Source of the DNA: Rubritalea profundi
GTDB taxonomy: Bacteria; Verrucomicrobiota; Verrucomicrobiia; Verrucomicrobiales; Akkermansiaceae
Length of the DNA stretch: 64,000 nucleotides
Reading direction: 5' to 3'
Assembly (NCBI RefSeq): GCF_002954445.1
Contig: NZ_MQWA01000001.1
Coordinates: forward strand, 2,506,248 to 2,570,247
Each line of letters begins with the position of its first letter. Position 1 is the stretch's first letter. A program made the position numbers and the translations under genes. Below, piece after piece: positions 44,126 through 53,107 of the stretch. The notes below the pieces were generated by a model. The model did not search any database and was not told the origin of the DNA. It was given only the letters and a program-made list of their open reading frames with translations.

Positions 44126-46582
44126 TTAGGATTTAACCTCAAGTGTGCCTTCAGTGACGCCGAGTTTCTCCATGATACCGAGGTCTTGCCAGAGCATGTG
44201 GCCATCGGTTTTCTTCTCGATGAGTTGCTGGTAGGCTTGGAGTGTGAGGAGGGTGGATTCCTTGTCCTCGTCGAGGAAGTCGATACGGTAGCGGCTGAGG
44301 CCGGTGGCGCGGACTTCATCATAGAACCGGGCGCCCGTTTGAGCGCGTCCGTTGAAGAGGGTGTTACGGCAGCCGACATCGGCGGCTAAGGTGTGGAGTT
44401 GGCCTACGCGGTCGCGCAATTGGACCTTATGTTTTTCGCATGGACGACCGCAGTCCTTATAGCTGGTACCCGTGCTCATGAAGGTGCAGAACACACAGTG
44501 CTCCATATGGAACATGGGCATGTGTTGGTGCAGGGTGAGCTCGAACCACTCGCTCGGAGCTTGGTCGAGCATATCTATGAGTTGCTGGACATTGAGATCG
44601 TAGGAGAGAGTGAGGTGATCGAGTGAGGCTCGCTCTTTAAGAATTTTAGCGGTCGCTGGGTTGGCGCAGTTGAGTGAGAAATCGCCAGTGCGGTAAAGCC
44701 CATCATGGTCTTCGAAATACCTTACGGCTCCGAGGTTGCGGATTAAAACACCATCTGGCTCAGCTTTGTCTATGAATTTAAAATAGCCTGTTTCTTGCGG
44801 CTTTTGAATCCGTGGAGTGGCGAGGTGGATCGTGGCGTCACCGCCGGCGCTGCGGACGATTTCGACAGCTTCTTTGTAGCGGCGGATGTCTTCAAAGTCG
44901 GCGTAGATTCGGTTTATCCCGGCTTCTAGTGCTGCTTCGATCTGGTGGGGGTGGCGGGCGAGTGTTGAAAGTTCTGCAGGTGCTGGCTCAGACTCAGGCT
45001 TTGTTGGCATGATGTCTGAGAGGGTGAGCTTGGAGATCGCTTTATCGATTATCGGCTGGGCTTCCGCGTGTTGGTCGAGCTTTTCGACAAGTGCTCTTCT
45101 TGTGCGGTTGAGGGCTGAAACTGGAATGATTAGACCATCTTCGAGTTTGTTATCTATACTTCCTAATGAGTAGGCTGTGTTGCCTAGTCTGCCGAGTTGA
45201 GCTGTGAGTGAATCGGTTGTGAGTGGGCGGTTTTCTGCTGACTGGAGAAGCTCTGATGTGGAGGCTGTGAGTCCGTTGCTCTCGAGGCTGAGAGGGGTTC
45301 CCTCAGATCCGGTGACTGTGATTTTGAGACCGCTTTTGACGGGTTCGAGTTTGGCATTTTTCCAAAGTGCTTTCACTTCGGAATTGAGCTTTGGGTCGTC
45401 AGTTTTATAAATTTCGATCCCAGGTCTGATCCGGTCCCAGTTGATTCTGCAATGCTTGTTGCTGAAGTTGAGGACGGTGCCCTCGACTGTCCAGATGCGT
45501 GAGCCTTGTTCGAGGTCACGGTTCTCACCCGCGTCAAAGACGATGCCATCGCCAGCTTTGAGTCCGACATTGCCTTCTTGGTTAAAGACGATCCAGCCAG
45601 GGCCACAGTTCTCGACGGTGCCGACGCGGATACCTCGTTTTTTGCCGTATTTACCGTGGGTCAAATACGGATGATCTGTGCCAGCGAGCCAGCCAGTGGA
45701 GAGGCCGCGGGAGAAGGTCATTTCCATCGCGTAGCGTTCATGGTCGGTGATGGTGGAATCGCGCTGGGCCACGGCATCATCGATAGCTTTGCGGTAGACT
45801 CGGGTCACGGCCGCCACATATTCAGGAGTCTTGAGGCGACCTTCGATCTTGTAGGAGACCACGCCTTGGTTGACGAGGTCGGGGACGAGGTCGACTGCTG
45901 CGAGGTCTTGTGGGGAAAGGAGGTAGCGTTTTTCTCCCATGTCCTGAATTTCTCCATCAATTACGAGTTCGTAGGGCATACGGCATGCCTGAGCGCACTC
46001 ACCACGGTTGGCGGAGCGTTGGCCGAGAGATTCGGAGGTCAGGCACTGGCCAGAGTAGGCGACGCAGAGTGCTCCATGGACGAAAACTTCGAGCGGGACG
46101 CATTCGCTGGGGTTGAACTTATTGATCTCCACCAGTGAAAGTTCACGCGAGAGCACAGCTCGGTCAAGTTTGTAAAGTGAATCGATGAACTCCAGTCCTT
46201 CAGGCGAGGTGATGGTCATCTGGGTCGAGGCGTGGATCTCGATGGAGGGAGCCACGGCGCGACAGAGCATAGCGAGCCCGAGGTCTTGGACGATAATGGC
46301 GTCGACTCCAGAGCGCTCGAGCAAACGTAGCTGGACTTCGGCATCTTCCAGCTCAGAGGTGAAAATGAGGGTGTTCATCGTCACGAAGCCTTTGACTCCG
46401 TGGGCGTGAAGAAAGTTCATTAGCTCGGGCAGGTCTTCGTCAGTGAAGTTGTCTGCGCGAAGGCGGGCGTTGAACCTAGAGAGACCAAAGAAGATGGCGT
46501 CAGCTCCATTAGCAACAGCTGCGCGGGCACAGTCCCAGTTACCTGCGGGTGAGAGAAGTTCGGGTGTGCGGTCGTTGTTCAT
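44126..46582 (-). CDS. Peptidase U32 family protein (RlhA/YhbU-like), long form
   Basis: 818 residues. The U32 domain (first ~300) has ELLSPAGNWDCARAAVANGADAIFFGL at its start and the Cys-rich signature CVAYSGQCLTSESLGQRSANRGECAQACRMPYEL; these Cys could hold an Fe-S cluster as in RlhA-type RNA hydroxylases. The middle and C-terminal parts (DUF3656 region) contain another Cys group, HCVFCTFMSTGTSYKDCGRPCEKH. Related proteins hydroxylate 23S rRNA C2501 (RlhA) or tRNA using prephenate-linked chemistry, rather than acting as proteases. Monocistronic on the minus strand. Confidence 0.85.
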   Translation of the reverse strand: MNNDRTPELLSPAGNWDCARAAVANGADAIFFGLSRFNARLRADNFTDEDLPELMNFLHAHGVKGFVTMNTLIFTSELEDAEVQLRLLERSGVDAIIVQDLGLAMLCRAVAPSIEIHASTQMTITSPEGLEFIDSLYKLDRAVLSRELSLVEINKFNPSECVPLEVFVHGALCVAYSGQCLTSESLGQRSANRGECAQACRMPYELVIDGEIQDMGEKRYLLSPQDLAAVDLVPDLVNQGVVSYKIEGRLKTPEYVAAVTRVYRKAIDDAVAQRDSTITDHERYAMEMTFSRGLSTGWLAGTDHPYLTHGKYGKKRGIRVGTVENCGPGWIVFNQEGNVGLKAGDGIVFDAGENRDLEQGSRIWTVEGTVLNFSNKHCRINWDRIRPGIEIYKTDDPKLNSEVKALWKNAKLEPVKSGLKITVTGSEGTPLSLESNGLTASTSELLQSAENRPLTTDSLTAQLGRLGNTAYSLGSIDNKLEDGLIIPVSALNRTRRALVEKLDQHAEAQPIIDKAISKLTLSDIMPTKPESEPAPAELSTLARHPHQIEAALEAGINRIYADFEDIRRYKEAVEIVRSAGGDATIHLATPRIQKPQETGYFKFIDKAEPDGVLIRNLGAVRYFEDHDGLYRTGDFSLNCANPATAKILKERASLDHLTLSYDLNVQQLIDMLDQAPSEWFELTLHQHMPMFHMEHCVFCTFMSTGTSYKDCGRPCEKHKVQLRDRVGQLHTLAADVGCRNTLFNGRAQTGARFYDEVRATGLSRYRIDFLDEDKESTLLTLQAYQQLIEKKTDGHMLWQDLGIMEKLGVTEGTLEVKS

Positions 46583-46716
46583 GGTTCTAGAAGTGGTTGG
46601 CTTTGCAACACGTTGTTGCTGCGAAGCGGTGGTGGACTGAATCTAGCCCTATTCCAAGCAAAATCAAAGTGTGGCTTGCTACTAAGTCGTAAGTCTAAGG
46701 GATTAAAAGGGGTAGA

Positions 46717-46725
46717 GGGGGGGGG
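46717..46725 (+). repeat. G9 homopolymer tract
   Basis: Nine consecutive G, 12 bases beyond the 3' end of the XylR-type gene on the opposite strand. It is intergenic and may be unstable. Confidence 0.75.
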
Positions 46726-46737
46726 CGAGGGCTGCTA

Positions 46738-47892
46738 CTAGTCGTCACTGCGGAACTCTCCTGGAGACTTGCCTGTCATTCTTTTGACGAAATTCGAGAG
46801 CCCAGAGGCTTCAGAGAAACCTGCTTGTTGTGAGATGCTCTCAATCGTCGAGGACTTATCTCGTAACAAGGTAGTGATGGCATTGATGCGCATTTCGCGG
46901 ATCAATGCAGCAGGGCTAGTGTCGGTGCATTTTTCAAATGCTCTTTCGAGTCCGCGCCGTGATACTCCACAGGCGCTTGCAAGTTTAGTGACGCTAGTGC
47001 CCTTGAGCGACTGGGCCGCTAGATAATCGAGAGATTTTTGGTAGGTGAGCATCGACTTGTTGATCTCGTGGCTGGATTCGCGAACCACTGTCTTTGCTGG
47101 TTGCAGCATGCTGGGGGCGTCTTGTTCGAGAACTCCCATAGCTTTGGCTAAAGCAACGGCTGCAGCGCGGCCGATGTCCACGCTCCTGAGATCAATGCTG
47201 CTGAGCGATGGGCTCGTTGTTTCACAAAGAAGTCTGTCGTTGTCCACGCCGATGACAGCCACCTCATCTGGGATGGAGAGGCCTAATTTATTAGCTGCAT
47301 TGATCACGTCGATGCCCGCTTGGTCATTACATGCCAGTATCCCGCAGGGCTTGGGGATTGGGGCCAACCATTCGGCGATAGCTTCGACCGCTGCCCAGCT
47401 ATGGCGCGTTTCGGCAGAAAGGGTAAGGGTCTCATTGTTCACTGCTCTGGCTGTGGCGTAGGAGTGAAAGGATTTTCTACGCGCATCGGACCACACTACG
47501 TCGTCCCAGTGGACGAAGCCCCAGTAGCCTAGATTGAGTAAGCTGAATTCTTCGCCAGCCAATCGACCGATGGCTTGGTCGTCTACGTGCGGGCCGTTGA
47601 TGTACTCGGCTGATTCATCTTCAGTATCTCGGATGAAAATACAAGGGGTGTTGAGTTGAGCGATGGAGCGGGCTAACTCAGGTGTCAGTCCGCGCGCGAT
47701 GATTCCGTCGAAGCCAGCTTGTTTGCGGTGCTTTTCCAGTTCCTCGGCAGTAATAGATGGTCGGATACAGCGGATGTCCCAGTTGAAGCCCTCGGTGCGC
47801 ATTGAGAGTACGCCTCTGAGGATTTCACGTGAAATGAAACCAGATGATTCACCAAGAAAGAGGATTTTGAGTTTTTGGTGGGTAGTTTTCAA
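46738..47892 (-). CDS. XylR-type regulator: sugar-binding domain plus AraC HTH
   Basis: 384 residues. There is no N-terminal LacI HTH; the protein begins with a periplasmic-binding-protein-like ligand domain (ILFLGESSGFISREILRGV, GIIARGLTPELA, CGILACNDQAGIDVI, VAVIGVDNDRLLCETTSPSLSSID). The C-terminal ~100 residues are an AraC/XylS double HTH (LASACGVSRRGLERAFEKC, ISQQAGFSEASGLSNFVKRMTGKSPGEFR). This XylR arrangement is common in Planctomycetes and Verrucomicrobia as a local activator of sugar genes. It is divergent from the transporter-oxidoreductase-epimerase operon, its probable target. Confidence 0.92.
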   Translation of the reverse strand: MKTTHQKLKILFLGESSGFISREILRGVLSMRTEGFNWDIRCIRPSITAEELEKHRKQAGFDGIIARGLTPELARSIAQLNTPCIFIRDTEDESAEYINGPHVDDQAIGRLAGEEFSLLNLGYWGFVHWDDVVWSDARRKSFHSYATARAVNNETLTLSAETRHSWAAVEAIAEWLAPIPKPCGILACNDQAGIDVINAANKLGLSIPDEVAVIGVDNDRLLCETTSPSLSSIDLRSVDIGRAAAVALAKAMGVLEQDAPSMLQPAKTVVRESSHEINKSMLTYQKSLDYLAAQSLKGTSVTKLASACGVSRRGLERAFEKCTDTSPAALIREMRINAITTLLRDKSSTIESISQQAGFSEASGLSNFVKRMTGKSPGEFRSDD

Positions 47893-47999
47893 GGTGTCGT
47901 GATTTGAAATTTGAATGACGTAATATCGATGTGATCACAGCTGCGCTGGTGTAAGTCAACAGAAAATGAATTGTCGTTAAATGTAATGATCCGATGCGC

Positions 48000-48025
48000 A
48001 GCATGTGATTGCTTGTCGACATGCT
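48000..48025. promoter_or_regulatory. Candidate operator in the XylR/transporter divergent region
   Basis: AGCATGT and ACATGCT form a 7-bp inverted repeat spaced by 12 bases, near the middle of the 255-base divergent region and 122 bases before the transporter start. Symmetry and place fit a regulator site; the XylR link is inference. Confidence 0.4.
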
Positions 48026-48147
48026 CTTGTGCAGGATTCACGCACGCTAGACCAATTGAACTTTGAGCGCCAACTGGTGCTGTCAGAGTCCACCGTGATG
48101 AATGTTTTCATTGATGGAATGATCGGCAATTTTAAGACACAACGATA

Positions 48148-49758
48148 ATGGATGATTTAACGAGAGCAAAAGAAGGTGGATTTGGCACGAAGCTCGCCAT
48201 TTATGGCAAGATGTCTGGTCCTGGTTGGATTCAGGCCGCTGTGACATTGGGCGGAGGTTCCTTGGTGGGCGCGCTTTATTTGGGAGTGATTGGTGGCTAT
48301 GAGTTCTTATGGCTGCAACCACTCGCGATGCTCTGTGGCATTGTTATGCTATCAGCTATCAGCTACGTCACACTTTCCTGTGATGAGCGGCCATTCCGCG
48401 TGATGGAAAAGAAAGTTTCACCCACTCTTGCATGGGGCTGGCTGATCGCGACCGTTATTGCGGACACCGTATTCTGTGCCGCCCAATTTTCGTTAGGTCG
48501 AGGTGCGATTGAGGATAATCTAGGATTCACCCCTGGCCCCTATGTCATCACCGGCTCATTATTCGTACTAGCGATGGCTCTGATCTGTATATCTCAGAAA
48601 AACTCGAAAGCAGCAGCGCTCATTGATAATATTCTAAAAGCCCTAGTCGGCATAATCGTCCTCTGCTTCATGGCAGTGGTCGTGACCCTTATTTCCAAGG
48701 GAGCCGTGCAGTGGAGCAGCCTATTCTCAGGGCTTATCCCAGATTTTACAGCACTCTTTAGACCCACCGATCAGATAGCAGCGGCAATCTCAGCTACTGG
48801 TGATGGCGCTAGTTACTGGACCGAGTACGTTACTGGAGAACAGCGCAGTAAAATTATCGCAGCATTCGGAACAGCAGTGGGCATCAACATGACCTTCCTT
48901 CTCCCGTATTCACTTAAGAAAAAAGGCTGGGGAAAACCGCACCGCGAACTCTCGCGCTATGATCTCATGCTCGGTTTGTTTGTGCCATTTGTCCTTGGAG
49001 CCTCAGCGCTCGTCATCGCCTCAGCGGCTTCATTTCACGCCAAGCATGCCGATATGATCACCGCTGACGGTAAGCCACTCCCAGGAATGGAAAGTGCGTA
49101 TTACAAGGTGGTCGATAAGCGTCTTCAGAACGACGTTAGTGGTTTTGCCGAACTAGACGTAGAAGCTAAAGCCGTCCATCGTGAAGGACTAGCACTAGAA
49201 GAAAAACAACTCGCCGCGATGCTAGCGAACAGAGGGGCTAAAAACCTAGCAGCCTCACTGAAGCCCTTCCTCGGCGAGAATGCTCAAGTTATTTTTGGAA
49301 TTGGCGTTTTAGCGATGGCGGTCTCCACATTACTCGTTCACATGATGATGAACGGCTACGCGATAAGCGAAGCATTTAACAAAGTCGGCAACTCGAAGTA
49401 CTTCGTACTAGGAGCCTCGATGCCAGCAATTGCAGGGCTTTTCTCACCTTACCTTTGGAGTGGCGATGCCAAGGCTGCTATGGCAGTCCCCGCATCGGTG
49501 ATAGCAACAACCTTGCTGCCGATCGCGTACTTAGCCTTTCTGCTGTTGATGAACTCTAAGTCCGCATTGGGCGACGAGCTTCCGAAGCGCAGAGGCTTGA
49601 TCAATCTACTCATGGTCATCTCAGCTGGTGCGGCATCGTTCGCATCGATCTGGGCACTCAGCGCTAAAGGAGTTCCAGGAATGATCGGTATGGCCGGACT
49701 CGGAGCGCTCGCAGTTATTGGAATTCTTGGCTTCTTGAAGCGGAATAAAGCAGCATAG
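48148..49758 (+). CDS. Nramp-related transporter lacking metal-binding motifs
   Basis: 536 residues with about eleven membrane helices. The first helix region (SGPGWIQAAVTLGGGSLVGALYLGVIGGYEFLW) and topology match Nramp/MntH-like proteins. The metal-ligand motif DPGN of helix 1 reads TLGGG, and the helix 6 motif MPH reads FLLPYSL. A soluble stretch of ~90 residues sits near positions 290-380. These changes argue against classic Mn2+/Fe2+ transport. It leads an operon with a Gfo/Idh/MocA oxidoreductase and a sugar epimerase beside an XylR regulator, so a sugar or sugar-acid substrate is possible (inference). Confidence 0.8.
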   Translation: MDDLTRAKEGGFGTKLAIYGKMSGPGWIQAAVTLGGGSLVGALYLGVIGGYEFLWLQPLAMLCGIVMLSAISYVTLSCDERPFRVMEKKVSPTLAWGWLIATVIADTVFCAAQFSLGRGAIEDNLGFTPGPYVITGSLFVLAMALICISQKNSKAAALIDNILKALVGIIVLCFMAVVVTLISKGAVQWSSLFSGLIPDFTALFRPTDQIAAAISATGDGASYWTEYVTGEQRSKIIAAFGTAVGINMTFLLPYSLKKKGWGKPHRELSRYDLMLGLFVPFVLGASALVIASAASFHAKHADMITADGKPLPGMESAYYKVVDKRLQNDVSGFAELDVEAKAVHREGLALEEKQLAAMLANRGAKNLAASLKPFLGENAQVIFGIGVLAMAVSTLLVHMMMNGYAISEAFNKVGNSKYFVLGASMPAIAGLFSPYLWSGDAKAAMAVPASVIATTLLPIAYLAFLLLMNSKSALGDELPKRRGLINLLMVISAGAASFASIWALSAKGVPGMIGMAGLGALAVIGILGFLKRNKAA

Positions 49759-49783
49759 AGTAAATCTCAAAAAAGAATATATT

Positions 49784-50830
49784 ATGAAATTTGGAATTAT
49801 AGGAACTGGCATGATCGCAAACTTTCATGCCAAAGCGATCGAAGCGATGGCTGGGGGAACTCTCCATTCTTGTTTTGATCGTAGCCCTGAGCGTGCGACT
49901 GAATACGCGGAAGCAAACGGCATCGTGAGCTATGCTACAATGGAGGAATTTCTGGCCGATCCAGAGCTTGAAATAGTCACGATAGGCACACCATCAGGCA
50001 CCCACCAGGAGCCCGCAATGGCAGCACTGAATGCGGGCAAGCATGTTATTTGTGAGAAACCACTTGAGGTGACACCTGAACGCATCGCTCCTATGATTGA
50101 AGCGGCGGAGAAAAATAAGGTCACGCTAGCCGCGATTCTTAACCGACGCTTCAATGAGTCGGTCGTTGTACTGAAGGATGCGGTCGATCAAAAACGCTTT
50201 GGCACGCTCTCTCTAGTAGAAGCTTCCGTCAAATGGTTCCGATCACAAGAATACTATGACTCAGCAGGGTGGCGTGGCACATGGGCACTAGATGGTGGTG
50301 GAGCACTGATGAATCAGTCTGTTCATATTGTCGACCAGCTTATCCACACCATTGGACCAGTCAAACGACTCACCGCAAGCATGGCGTGTCTGGCACACAC
50401 AGACATCGAAGTTGAAGACACAGCAGTCGCTATTTTAGAATTTGAAAATGGCGCTAAAGGCGTCATTCAAGGGTCGACCGCTTGTTACTCCTCCACTGGA
50501 CACCCAGCTGAGGTGAACATCTGTGGGGATAAAGGCAGCGCATTCCTTGCTGACGAGAAGTTTAAAGTCTGGGACTTTGCGGAAGCGCAAGATGTTGACA
50601 GCTATGTTCACGCAAACCTTATGGTCGGCGGAGAGGAAGCTGGCTTGGGAGCTAACGACCCCAACGCGATTAACTTCACAGGCCATCAGAGAAACTTCGA
50701 AGAGGTGGTAGAGTCTATCGAACAAGGACGCCCTTGCACAGTAAGTGGCTACGAAGCCAGAAAAGCTGTTGAAGTGATCTGTGCTATCTATGAAAGTGCG
50801 CGTAACGACGGCGCATGGGTGAGCCTCTAA
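49784..50830 (+). CDS. Gfo/Idh/MocA family NAD(P)-dependent oxidoreductase
   Basis: 348 residues. The Rossmann motif is FGIIGTGMIANFHAKAIEAM, with the family's catalytic Lys in HVICEKPLEV and the C-terminal dimer domain containing GWRGTWALDGGGALMNQSVHIVDQL, where the later His fits the active site. Such enzymes oxidise hydroxyls of sugars, inositols or N-acetyl sugars. It starts 25 bases after the transporter gene and is followed by a TIM-barrel epimerase, a typical pair for an oxidative sugar pathway. The substrate is not known. Confidence 0.93.
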   Translation: MKFGIIGTGMIANFHAKAIEAMAGGTLHSCFDRSPERATEYAEANGIVSYATMEEFLADPELEIVTIGTPSGTHQEPAMAALNAGKHVICEKPLEVTPERIAPMIEAAEKNKVTLAAILNRRFNESVVVLKDAVDQKRFGTLSLVEASVKWFRSQEYYDSAGWRGTWALDGGGALMNQSVHIVDQLIHTIGPVKRLTASMACLAHTDIEVEDTAVAILEFENGAKGVIQGSTACYSSTGHPAEVNICGDKGSAFLADEKFKVWDFAEAQDVDSYVHANLMVGGEEAGLGANDPNAINFTGHQRNFEEVVESIEQGRPCTVSGYEARKAVEVICAIYESARNDGAWVSL

Positions 50831-50884
50831 GTTGAGGGATTGTTCTCACAAAAGCTCATAGTCATACATAATAGAATTATTTTC

Positions 50885-51745
50885 ATGAAACTCACAGGAT
50901 TCGCTGACGAAGCAGCAAAAGACCTCGCTACTCAAATCAAAGCGACACAGGAGCTGGGATGGCAGTATATTTCAGCACGCGGAATCGATGGGAAAAACAT
51001 CCACGACCTCAGCGATGCTGCATTTAACAATGCGGTAGAGCAATTGGCTGAAGCTGATATCAAGATCGCAGAATTTGGTTCCCTCATTGGAACTTGGGCA
51101 AAGTCGATTCATTCTGATTTTAACATTACGATTGGCGAAATCGAACGCTGCATCGATCGTATGCCCAAACTTGGCACCCAGATCGTTCGCGTGATGTCCT
51201 ACGCTCAAGAGCCTTGGGGAGAGGAGCAATACCTTGACGAAAGGGTCAAAAGGCTCCGCGAGATTGTAGCGAGATTTACAGACGCTGGGATCACGGTTGC
51301 TCACGAGAACTGCATGAACTACGGAGGATTCAGTAGTCAGCATACCTTAGATCTTGTCGAGAAGGTGCCTGGAATGAAGCTCATTTTTGACACAGGCAAC
51401 CCAGTTTTTCAACGGGATAGATCTATGAGCGAGCCGCAACCGTGGCAAGATGCTTGGCAGTTTTATCAAGACGTGAAGGAGCACATCGTGCATGTGCACA
51501 TTAAAGATTGCTTCAATCCGTTGCGCGATGGTGTTGAGCCTGAATACGTTTTCCCCGGTAAAGGGCAGGGCTACGTGGAACAGATCATGGCCGATCTCAA
51601 GGCTTCAAATTATCAAGGTTTTGTGGCTATCGAGCCTCATGTCGCCACTGTCTTCCATGCCAAATCCGATAGCGTGGACTGGGACCAATGCTACCAAAGT
51701 TACGTCGACTACGGCAGAGCTCTAGAAAAAATGACCAGCGAGTAG
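50885..51745 (+). CDS. Sugar phosphate isomerase/epimerase (xylose isomerase-like TIM barrel)
   Basis: The ATG at 50885 gives 286 residues starting MKLTGFADEAAKDL, rather than the longer reading from 50840. AP_endonuc_2 family pattern: ELGWQYISARGIDG, a central TVAHENCMNYGG, MKLIFDTGNPVF, HVHIKDCF and GFVAIEPH, which place the metal-binding Glu, Asp and His residues of the barrel. It likely isomerises or epimerises the product of the neighbouring oxidoreductase. It ends the operon controlled by the divergent XylR gene. Confidence 0.9.
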   Translation: MKLTGFADEAAKDLATQIKATQELGWQYISARGIDGKNIHDLSDAAFNNAVEQLAEADIKIAEFGSLIGTWAKSIHSDFNITIGEIERCIDRMPKLGTQIVRVMSYAQEPWGEEQYLDERVKRLREIVARFTDAGITVAHENCMNYGGFSSQHTLDLVEKVPGMKLIFDTGNPVFQRDRSMSEPQPWQDAWQFYQDVKEHIVHVHIKDCFNPLRDGVEPEYVFPGKGQGYVEQIMADLKASNYQGFVAIEPHVATVFHAKSDSVDWDQCYQSYVDYGRALEKMTSE

Positions 51746-51949
51746 CGCGTGTTGTCATAAAATGTGGAGTCTCTAGGATACGGCACACCAGATCACGGCA
51801 AGCCAAACTGGACTAGGCAATAGAGCAAGATGCCTTTGTCTTGTTTGGAGCGTCGAATCAATACTCGAAGCTACACAGGTGTTGATGGCTGAGCCCATTT
51901 CAACGAAATAGTCTTGCGGAGAGGGCTATTAGAGTAACCATATCCCTAA

Positions 51950-52984
51950 ATGAACAAACTGTTTGCCAGCATTCTTTTCATTGGGCTCTGCTTCTGCATG
52001 AGTGCAAAATCCAAGCCGATTGATGGCGCTACGGAAGCGTTGTCCAAGGGGATTCATAGGGTGGAAAACACTCGGCTCAGAGTTGTCTCTTACAATGGGT
52101 ATTGGACCTCGATTTTCCCTCGGGATAATGGCGAGGTCAGAACCAGCGAGTGGATTGATGGAAAAGGCATTGATGGTGAGGCGCGCTTGAACCGGTTTTC
52201 TGCATGGGCACCCAAGGCGCATGCGGACATCTGGGCCATGCAGGAAATCATCTACAGTAAAGAAGACGGAGCGGATACCACGGCTGAAGCTATCGGTAAG
52301 CATTTCGCCAAAATCACGGGGCAAACCTGGCATGCCGCGGCTGATAGCAAAGGCCGATTGGTGCTGAGTCGCTACCCGATCCTCTGGTCCGGGTCGATCC
52401 GAAACGCCCGAGGGATGGCCGCGTTGATCAATCTACCAGACGATGTGGGTGCCGATCTCTTGATGATCAATTTACACTTCTTCACGAAACCCAAGGAAGT
52501 GCAAATCAAGCAGGCGACACGGACCTTGGACTTCATCGATTCGGTTCGCCAGGGCGAGCACCCTGAGATTCCCAAGCAAACCCCAATTATGATCTGTGGT
52601 GATTTTAACAGCCTTCCTAGCGAAAGACCCTACAACATCCTCGCTAAATTGGCCCGGGATGCAGTGGAGGGAGACGGCAAGCTCAGCCATTTCCACAACC
52701 CAAGGCCACGACAGTTGAGCTCCAAGGCCAGAGGGACCTATGGTGAGGTCGCTTGGTCCGGGACAGTCGGCACATCGACTCCTCAACCACCGACCAGAAC
52801 AATTGACCACATCCTGGCACCCAAGGGCTTTATGGAGCTTCAACAGACTTTTATATTCAATAGCCTGATTCTTCCGGAGAAAACCCTAGCTCAGTATGGA
52901 GTCGAGCGAGAGGCCATACTGTTAAGCCGAGAAGGCCGCCATGAAAAAATAGACCATCTGCCAGTTTTTATGGATCTCAAATGA
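51950..52984 (+). CDS. Exported endonuclease/exonuclease/phosphatase family protein
   Basis: 344 residues with a signal peptide (LFASILFIGLCFCMSA). The EEP-fold catalytic residues can be placed: LRVVSYNGYW, ADIWAMQEI (Glu), LLMINLHFFTKP (His), MICGDFNSLPSERP (Asp-Asn), and TRTIDHILAP / EKIDHLPVFMDL (Asp-His). Family members cleave phosphodiesters in DNA, sphingomyelin or inositol phosphates; an exported form may serve nutrient phosphate scavenging. It is separated from both neighbours by more than 120 bases and the sulfatase is convergent. Confidence 0.88.
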   Translation: MNKLFASILFIGLCFCMSAKSKPIDGATEALSKGIHRVENTRLRVVSYNGYWTSIFPRDNGEVRTSEWIDGKGIDGEARLNRFSAWAPKAHADIWAMQEIIYSKEDGADTTAEAIGKHFAKITGQTWHAAADSKGRLVLSRYPILWSGSIRNARGMAALINLPDDVGADLLMINLHFFTKPKEVQIKQATRTLDFIDSVRQGEHPEIPKQTPIMICGDFNSLPSERPYNILAKLARDAVEGDGKLSHFHNPRPRQLSSKARGTYGEVAWSGTVGTSTPQPPTRTIDHILAPKGFMELQQTFIFNSLILPEKTLAQYGVEREAILLSREGRHEKIDHLPVFMDLK

Positions 52985-53107
52985 AGCGATGAAACACGCG
53001 AGTTTACCCGCTCAGAGTCCCGCCCCTGGAACTGAGTGGTGAAGGTTCTGGATCAGAAGATCTATGTCATGTTCGGCATTTAAATAGCAGTTCACGGAAG
53101 CCGAACA

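Noticed and set aside
45506-46138. Long plus-strand open frame inside the U32 gene
   Set aside because: It is the shadow of a well-supported minus-strand gene and has no family features.
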